From DTU080 sp050945315 (GTDB lineage Bacteria > Bacillota > Limnochordia > DTU080): a stretch of DNA of 8,444 nucleotides. Location: NCBI GenBank assembly GCA_050945315.1, contig JBMNSS010000120.1, positions 1 to 8,444 of the forward strand, written 5' to 3'. Of this stretch, positions 1-5,448 are shown piece by piece. Below the pieces are notes generated by a model, which was given only the letters and a program-made list of their open reading frames with translations, was not told where the DNA came from and ran no database searches. The stretch's first letter is position 1; each line of letters starts with the position of its first letter. A program made the translations under genes and the position numbers.

Positions 1-36
1 CAGATCGAAAGATAAAGGGTGGCAAAGGCGCTATTC

Positions 37-546
37 ATGGCAGAGACACTGACTTCACTTCAGTCGAAGGTATCCGACTTACTTGGCAAAGCGGAGTCGT
101 TGCTCCCCCTTCTCCAGGGGTCGGAGAAATCAAGGGTTTCCAAGTTGAAGGCCGACCTCAGCGAGCTGAAGGACGAACTGTCTTATCTGGATGACTTGGA
201 CGATCTGAGTGAACTGGTTGCTGAGTTCCAGGCCATCCGTGAGGCCATCGAGCCTGTTTTGAAACATCACTCCCGGGTCCGTCGCATCGAGGTTGGGGGC
301 ACTCCGCCCGCAAGCCCATCCTCGCCGGGTCTTTCTCTGAAGCGAGGGGAGGCGGGATGGGTCTTGAATGCCGCTTCGCCGAGCGTTGTTGCATCAGCTC
401 AAGAAGTTGCCGCGCTGGTCGGTTCCCGAGTGTTGGAAACCAACGACCTGGATATTTGGCGCGGCAGTCAGATGCCAAGAGCGCTGACGGGCTCCGAAAG
501 CCGTTTTTGGAGGGGGCTTCGAGTGCGCCTGTCGGATGAGGATTAG
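37..546 (+). CDS. Small hypothetical protein with helical, probably coiled-coil N-terminus
   Basis: I do not recognise this protein. From the ATG at 37 it is 169 residues long. Residues 1-75 are rich in Leu, Lys, Glu and Asp with heptad-like spacing, consistent with a long amphipathic helix or coiled coil. A Pro/Ser-rich linker (around residues 87-95) follows, then a C-terminal part with two Trp in an RFWRGLR-like stretch and an acidic end (SDED). There is no signal peptide or membrane segment, so it is probably cytosolic and perhaps a small partner or adaptor; that role is inference. I prefer ATG 37 because AAAGG at 24-28 sits 8 bases upstream. A GTG at 19, directly after an in-frame TAA (13-15), would add six residues and has a weaker GAAAG upstream. 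It lies on the same strand as the helicase genes, but a 558-base gap separates it from them, so membership of the same system is uncertain. Confidence 0.65.
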   Translation: MAETLTSLQSKVSDLLGKAESLLPLLQGSEKSRVSKLKADLSELKDELSYLDDLDDLSELVAEFQAIREAIEPVLKHHSRVRRIEVGGTPPASPSSPGLSLKRGEAGWVLNAASPSVVASAQEVAALVGSRVLETNDLDIWRGSQMPRALTGSESRFWRGLRVRLSDED

Positions 547-848
547 CCATTGTTCATGTTCTCAAACCGGGGTGGGTGAGTAAGTGTGCGGCAAAGACTC
601 CGGATCGTCATGCCCGACTAGTGGCCGGGGATGGATCGCTCAGCGCGTCCTGACGATGATGAAGATGCCGGCGCGGAGCACCAACTGGGAGAAGTCCGAT
701 GCGAAGGATCCCGGCCTCAGGTAGGCGGCCGGAGATGGACCAACCGCGGGTCTTTTCCGCACCGTCTGAGCGGCTGCTGTGGTCGTCACACCATGGCACC
801 TCGCGCTGGGAGGCCTAAGGCCGCGCGCCTTGTTGTGCCTGGTCCCGT

Positions 849-864
849 CCATCAGATCTGATGG
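849..864. promoter_or_regulatory. Perfect 16-base palindrome, possible operator
   Basis: CCATCAGATCTGATGG is fully self-complementary and lies about 240 bases upstream of the ATG at 1105. Two-fold symmetric sites of this size are typical of dimeric repressor operators, but no regulator gene is in the window and no second copy was seen. It could equally be a restriction-type palindrome or chance. Confidence 0.3.
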
Positions 865-1091
865 CCCGTGTTCGGTTCCGCCGATAGCCGCAACGCAACC
901 TTCGATCGGGTGATCGTTGAGGTGGAAAAGAGGAGCGCGGCCTGTGCCCGGCCTTGGTTTTGAGTTCTCTTTCCTTCGAAGAGCAGAGTGTTCGATGAGG
1001 GTCTTGTTGATCACAAGGGGCGGTAGCACGAACGCGCATCGTCACCGGAGTGGGGGATCCGTTTTTCAACTCATGGTCTGTGAGCGGATGT

Positions 1092-1098
1092 AAGGAGG
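1092..1098 (+). promoter_or_regulatory. Strong Shine-Dalgarno for the 1105 gene
   Basis: AAGGAGG is a full match to the anti-Shine-Dalgarno sequence and stands 6 bases before the ATG at 1105. An in-frame TGA at 1081-1083 closes the frame upstream. Together these fix the start of the long helicase gene. Confidence 0.9.
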
Positions 1099-1104
1099 AT
1101 TGAG

Positions 1105-4100
1105 ATGCGCTTCCTGATCTACCGGGACAGCGATCGGTGTTTTGTGGATGTAAAAACCACGGAAAGGCTGCCTGCCGGAAACGCATATCCGGATGACATG
1201 ATCGCTGTGGAGTACGGTGGGGAGGTTGTTTTGCCTCTCTGGCTTGTTCCTAACGACGCGCTCACGGATGAGATCCTCGATCGGTACGAAGAGAACTGGA
1301 GTGTCCGCTTGGCGCGCTGTCGAACCGTCGGGGAACTGGCCGAAGTCACCGATACACTTGATGCGGCGCAGGCGCAGGAGCTTTTTCAGACCCTGCCGGA
1401 CGAGTTACTGCACGCATGGACGGGGCGCCCTTTCCGGCGGGGGATAAGTCGGATTCTGTATGAGCTCGCCTTGGAACGCTTTGAGAGGCGGCTCGGTGAA
1501 CAGGGGGCATCTGTTGAGTCGATACCCGTTACGGACGGACAGCCGCTCAGTTTGCGGAACGTGGAGCCGATCAACCGGCGACCGCCAAAAAAGGACGGCC
1601 GTCGGGTCTGCGTTGATGCACTGCGAATCCCGGATGGACTTCGTATCGGTCTCCGGCAACAAGGGATTTCTGCGTTGTATACCCACCAGGCTCTGGCCTT
1701 GGAGTACATCCGGGAGATGGGCGAGGGACGGTTCGATCTGGTCTTGACCACGCCCACCGCCTCAGGCAAGACCTGGGCCTTCCTCCCGGGGATTGTGGAG
1801 GATCTGATGAAACGAGGCGGCGGTGCTCTCTTCCTCTACCCGCTGCGTGCTCTGACTATCGATCAGCATGACAAGATCAAGACGCTTCTGCAGGCCACTC
1901 CGGAGCATGAGCTCAGACTGGACCACTTCTACGGAGACCGAAGCCTCCGTGATGTTGTCCATGCCGGATTACCTAATCTGCTCGTGGCAACGCCCGACAA
2001 GTTGAACCACTATCTGCATGAACGGGGCCTTCAGTCTCTGATAAAGACGTTGCGCTACATAGTCCTCGATGAAGCCCATACCTACCGCGGGTTTTTCGGG
2101 ATCAACGCGGCCTTATTCCTACGGCGCCTTCTCTATTTCGCTCAGGATGGTGTTCGTCTGATACTGTCCTCCGCCACTCTTGAGAACACGATCGATTTTG
2201 CCAGGCGACTGACGGGTCGCACGAGATTCCGTGTCATAGGTGCCTCCGGGGCGCCCGGTCACCCTCGGTACTACTACCTCAGCCAGAACCGGTACAGAAG
2301 CGACAGGGGAGGGGATCATCTCATCCCGCTGAGAGACCTGGGCCGGAGCTTGGCAAGCAACAACAGGAAAACGGTAGTCTTTGTTCCCAGGAGAGCTCAG
2401 GCTCAACGCATGAGTCAGACCCTTAGGATTCCGGATCTTCAGGTATCGCCGATCGTCAGCGGTGCAAGCAATTATACGCAGATCTTGGAGCAGCTGCGGA
2501 GCGGAGAACGGGCGACTCTGGTGTTTTCGACTTCCACGCTCGAGGCAGGGATCGATATCGGCGATCTTGATTACGTCGGAATCCATGGGTTTCCCGGCAG
2601 TCGGACCAGTTTCAAGCAGATGGCGGGTCGCGCCGGACGACGTGGACCCGGTCATATCGTGTTTTTTCAAGGATCAACCCCGGCGGATGCCTACTACGGA
2701 GTACCGGAGAACTTGAGGCAGTTGATTGACGACGATGCTGACCCCGTGTATATCGACCCAACCAATGTCTTTGTCTTGAAGGATCACCTCAGGCGGTTGT
2801 GTTGGGAGGCCTCCCGAGCCACCGGGCCGCCAAAGCCCGAAGAGGTGGTGGATGCTCTGCTTCCGCCCGCGGGTTTTTCTGATCAAGAGGCTCGTCATAG
2901 GTTGTTCGAACATCTGCTTCCTATTGCCCGCACGGCGATGAAAGAGAAAGACCGGAGACCCGGAGCGCCGCAACTACGAGGCGTTTCGGGTGTGCAGTAT
3001 CTGATCGTGCGCACCGGTGGGCCGGACGATCCTCCCTTTGGGCGCCACACGATCGATCTCAGTACCGAGACAAAACTGGAGTGGCTGGTAGAGTCCACGA
3101 CCGATCTGGTGGCCTATCGAGAGTGGGCTCTCGAGAGTGTAGTACTCAGGGAGGTCCTTGGAAAAGAAACATACTACAGAGTGCTGGCGTGGACCCAGGG
3201 ACGCGTTCTGACTCCCTGGAGACAGGAGGCCGTCTTCATATGGGTTGAAGATGTGACCGACGATCTGCTTCCTCCTGAGGAATACGTCAGACAGGGTACT
3301 CCGCCGCAGCGTGCCGTTCAGCATTTCCATCAAGTCTCATTGTCGGTCACAACAGAGTTGACGCGCACGATCGGTACTCAGGAGTTGGGGCCATTCCGAC
3401 TGGAATCAGGAGCGGGAGAGGTTGCATCTCGCCTGCCTTCTCACCGAAGTGTCTGGTCAAAGGGGATCACTTTCACCTGTCCGCGCACGAAGGATTCCGC
3501 CGGCGGGAAGGCATACGCAGATGACGGTCTCCCGTGGGAAGTCGTTGATGTCACGAGCGGCAGACACTTGATGACGGTAAATCCCACTGATACGGACCGG
3601 GAGGCTTGGTGCAAGAACATCGTGCTGCCCAAAGGTGCCGCAGACGAACGATACCCCCTGATGTACCGAGTGGTTGAGCGGGAGCCGGGCGCTGATCGAG
3701 TTCGTGTCTTGGTCGAGAAGCATGCATTTGACCGTCAAGCGGGGGGGAGATGCTCCTGTGGTGAGGTTCTTGAGGCGGAGCATCACTGGACGGTGGATCG
3801 GGAGTCAATGCCTGTATCATGGAGCACTCATCATGTTTTCTCTCTCGTTCCCCGTACGCTCAAGACCGTACTGACAAAGATCACGTTGAGGTCTGCCTCC
3901 GGCGGTGCGGCATTTGCTTTCTTCAACGCCCTGGTCAAGGCCCTGCCCCATGTTCTTGAGATTGAGCCCGACGATATCGGTTATATGGTTGACTTTGAGG
4001 ACGGGGTAGCCTGCCTCACCGTGTATGACAGTATCGAGGGCGGATTAGGAATCTCAACGCGCATCCCCGAGGCGCTGCCCGACATATTTGCCGAAGTACA

Positions 4101-5448
4101 CCGGCTTCTTCGCATGAGCATGAAATGTACCTGTCAAGGGAAAGGGTGCTTCGGCTGCATCCTGCCGTTTCGCAGTCTGCGCATATCCGCTGAGATCGAG
4201 GCGGAGATCGAGAAGGCCTACGAGCTTCTCGAGGAGCTGGAACCATTCCGAACCCGACTGTCCGTGGCGGCAGCCAACGCTTTCGTCGAGGCGACAGCCT
4301 CTCAAATCGGCGCCACCGCATCGACGGCCTCAGCCTCGAAGGGCAGTGAGCCGTTCTTCCGCGATCTGCTGTTTGATCTTGACGGTGTTCTTTTGGACAC
4401 CCCATACATCGAGGATGACAGTCGCCGGAGAGGACAGCGAGTCTACCGGCGGACAGACAGCCAACCGTATCCAGGTGTCGAACGGATGCTGGAACGCGTC
4501 TGCAGTCTGCCGGATCTGCGGGTTGCGGTTGTTACGAATGCTCCCGCGCAGTGTGCGGAAGATCTGATCCGGCATCACTTTCCCGATGCCGCTGAACGCC
4601 TCTTGGAGAATTTGATCGCCGCAGCCGGAAAACCCAATCCGGCGAAAACAAGGTCTTTGTTGGAAGGGCAGGATCCGGCGCGGGCTCTTCTGATTGGCGC
4701 TCGAACGGAGGACTTGTCTGTCGCTCGGCGTTTAGGAATTCCAAGCGCACTTGCGCTGTGGGGATGCGCAGATGCTGCGAGTGTGGCTAACGCCGGGCCG
4801 GATCTTCTCCTTGACAAACCGGCGGACCTGTCGGAGTTGATCACCGACCCGCAGCGATGGCAACAGCCACTCGAGGCTGAAGGGCTGGAGGTCAACTTGC
4901 GGCGACCGCCTCTGCAGATCCGCAGAGAAGGTTGTCTGTGGACTGTATTCTCCCGTTATATGCCGGCTAAGCGAACGTCCTCGAATACGCTGCTCGGAAT
5001 GACCGGCCAGCGCGCATTGTGGTTCAAGTTGACCGGTGCGGGGGCGCTGCCGGTGGCGGAGTACATAGCTTTCCATTTCCCCGGGATACCCGTCGTCGTG
5101 ATCCCGGAGCGGCCCGGTCATGAGACGCAGGGACTCCCGGCACTGATCAAGGCGCTCAGGGAGATCGGCCATCCCGCTATCGACGGGCTGCAGTGGAATC
5201 GTGTTCCCGAAAAACGCCAGAAGGAGGCCGGTGAGACTGTCGCACGCCGCGAGAATGTACGTGACGCCTTCGCTGTCCGGGACCCGTCAGTACGCGGAAA
5301 GAGAGTCCTACTGGTCGATGATGTTGTCACCACGGGGGCCACGCTGGCCGAGGCGGCGCGGGCGTTAACCGCATCCGGAGCTGAGGTGATTCCGGTGGCG
5401 ATTGCCTATACGGTCTTTGACGAAGACAGGGGTGAGACGTTCAATTGA
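1105..5448 (+). CDS. DpdJ-like DEAH helicase (COG1205/MrfA type, DUF1998) fused to HAD-like and ComF-like phosphoribosyltransferase domains
   Basis: This is a 1447-residue cytosolic multidomain enzyme. The first 185 residues are unrecognised. A complete superfamily 2 helicase core follows: Q motif YTHQ (Q195), Walker A TASGKT (218-223), YPLRAL (245-250), TPD (296-298), DEAH (322-325), SAT (356-358), TLEAGIDIG (478-486) and QMAGRAGRRG (505-514). A CSC motif (C883, C885), then SIEGGLG (976-982) and C1008, C1010, C1015, C1018, match the DUF1998 metal-binding end of COG1205/MrfA helicases. Residues 1086-1225 are HAD-like: DLDGV (1091-1095), T1144, K1176 and D1203, but the usual GD of motif IV is GA (A1199). 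Residues about 1255-1440 resemble ComF phosphoribosyltransferases, with the PRPP loop DDVVTTG at 1405-1411. ATP-driven DNA translocation is well supported. The substrates of the two C-terminal domains are unknown. DpdJ of the dpd DNA-modification islands is the closest named protein I can offer; that match is family-level recall. The next gene starts within this gene's stop codon. Confidence 0.95.
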   Translation: MRFLIYRDSDRCFVDVKTTERLPAGNAYPDDMIAVEYGGEVVLPLWLVPNDALTDEILDRYEENWSVRLARCRTVGELAEVTDTLDAAQAQELFQTLPDELLHAWTGRPFRRGISRILYELALERFERRLGEQGASVESIPVTDGQPLSLRNVEPINRRPPKKDGRRVCVDALRIPDGLRIGLRQQGISALYTHQALALEYIREMGEGRFDLVLTTPTASGKTWAFLPGIVEDLMKRGGGALFLYPLRALTIDQHDKIKTLLQATPEHELRLDHFYGDRSLRDVVHAGLPNLLVATPDKLNHYLHERGLQSLIKTLRYIVLDEAHTYRGFFGINAALFLRRLLYFAQDGVRLILSSATLENTIDFARRLTGRTRFRVIGASGAPGHPRYYYLSQNRYRSDRGGDHLIPLRDLGRSLASNNRKTVVFVPRRAQAQRMSQTLRIPDLQVSPIVSGASNYTQILEQLRSGERATLVFSTSTLEAGIDIGDLDYVGIHGFPGSRTSFKQMAGRAGRRGPGHIVFFQGSTPADAYYGVPENLRQLIDDDADPVYIDPTNVFVLKDHLRRLCWEASRATGPPKPEEVVDALLPPAGFSDQEARHRLFEHLLPIARTAMKEKDRRPGAPQLRGVSGVQYLIVRTGGPDDPPFGRHTIDLSTETKLEWLVESTTDLVAYREWALESVVLREVLGKETYYRVLAWTQGRVLTPWRQEAVFIWVEDVTDDLLPPEEYVRQGTPPQRAVQHFHQVSLSVTTELTRTIGTQELGPFRLESGAGEVASRLPSHRSVWSKGITFTCPRTKDSAGGKAYADDGLPWEVVDVTSGRHLMTVNPTDTDREAWCKNIVLPKGAADERYPLMYRVVEREPGADRVRVLVEKHAFDRQAGGRCSCGEVLEAEHHWTVDRESMPVSWSTHHVFSLVPRTLKTVLTKITLRSASGGAAFAFFNALVKALPHVLEIEPDDIGYMVDFEDGVACLTVYDSIEGGLGISTRIPEALPDIFAEVHRLLRMSMKCTCQGKGCFGCILPFRSLRISAEIEAEIEKAYELLEELEPFRTRLSVAAANAFVEATASQIGATASTASASKGSEPFFRDLLFDLDGVLLDTPYIEDDSRRRGQRVYRRTDSQPYPGVERMLERVCSLPDLRVAVVTNAPAQCAEDLIRHHFPDAAERLLENLIAAAGKPNPAKTRSLLEGQDPARALLIGARTEDLSVARRLGIPSALALWGCADAASVANAGPDLLLDKPADLSELITDPQRWQQPLEAEGLEVNLRRPPLQIRREGCLWTVFSRYMPAKRTSSNTLLGMTGQRALWFKLTGAGALPVAEYIAFHFPGIPVVVIPERPGHETQGLPALIKALREIGHPAIDGLQWNRVPEKRQKEAGETVARRENVRDAFAVRDPSVRGKRVLLVDDVVTTGATLAEAARALTASGAEVIPVAIAYTVFDEDRGETFN
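5431..5447 (+). promoter_or_regulatory. Translational coupling site: ribosome binding site and TTG start overlapping the upstream stop
   Basis: GGTGAG (5431-5436, within AGGGGTGAG from 5428) lies 8 bases before TTG 5445-5447. This TTG shares bases with the TGA (5446-5448) of the preceding gene, a TTGA overlap. In the downstream frame an in-frame TGA at 5433-5435 blocks any earlier start. The first in-frame ATG (5553) has no ribosome binding site. The arrangement implies that ribosomes finishing the first helicase reinitiate on the second, giving coupled expression. Confidence 0.75.

Larger units (their letters stand above)
547..1104. other. 558-base gap without a convincing gene, upstream of the helicase operon
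   Basis: No reading frame here gives a recognisable protein. The plus-strand frames are broken by stops. The longest opposite-strand frame (640-1029) has no good ribosome binding site or motif. I see no clear terminator after the first gene: there is no GC-rich hairpin followed by a T run. I also see no convincing sigma-70 promoter. Structures present are a perfect 16-base palindrome at 849-864, a short hairpin CGATC-GGGT-GATCG at 903-916, and a hairpin AAGGC/GCCTT at 817-831. The gap is long for a compact bacterial operon. It probably holds the promoter and leader of the 1105 gene, a decayed gene, or both. Confidence 0.5.

Noticed and set aside
1..15. In-frame end of an upstream gene (four codons and TAA)
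   Set aside because: Only four codons are visible and another frame is also open at the edge, so the upstream gene cannot be placed.
966..988. CTCTT...AAGAG hairpin as a possible terminator
   Set aside because: The stem is short and no T run follows. It lies far from the end of the first gene.
640..1029. Minus-strand open frame of 129 residues in the gap upstream of the helicase operon
   Set aside because: No ribosome binding site, no recognisable motif, low-complexity Arg/Pro-rich composition, and overlap with other equally unconvincing frames. It is more likely a chance frame in GC-rich DNA.
1046..1080. GTGGGGGATCC-TTTTTCAAC stretch vaguely like the terminal repeats of IS21-type insertion sequences
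   Set aside because: Only one copy was seen, with no matching inverted end, target duplication or transposase fragment in any frame of the gap.
547..1104. Possible group II intron or structured RNA, suggested by GTGCGG near 585
   Set aside because: No domain V-like hairpin, no reverse transcriptase and no extended stems were found; only short hairpins occur.
2119..2670. Minus-strand frame of 183 residues inside the first helicase gene
   Set aside because: It lies wholly opposite conserved helicase motifs and shows no motif of its own; it is a shadow frame.
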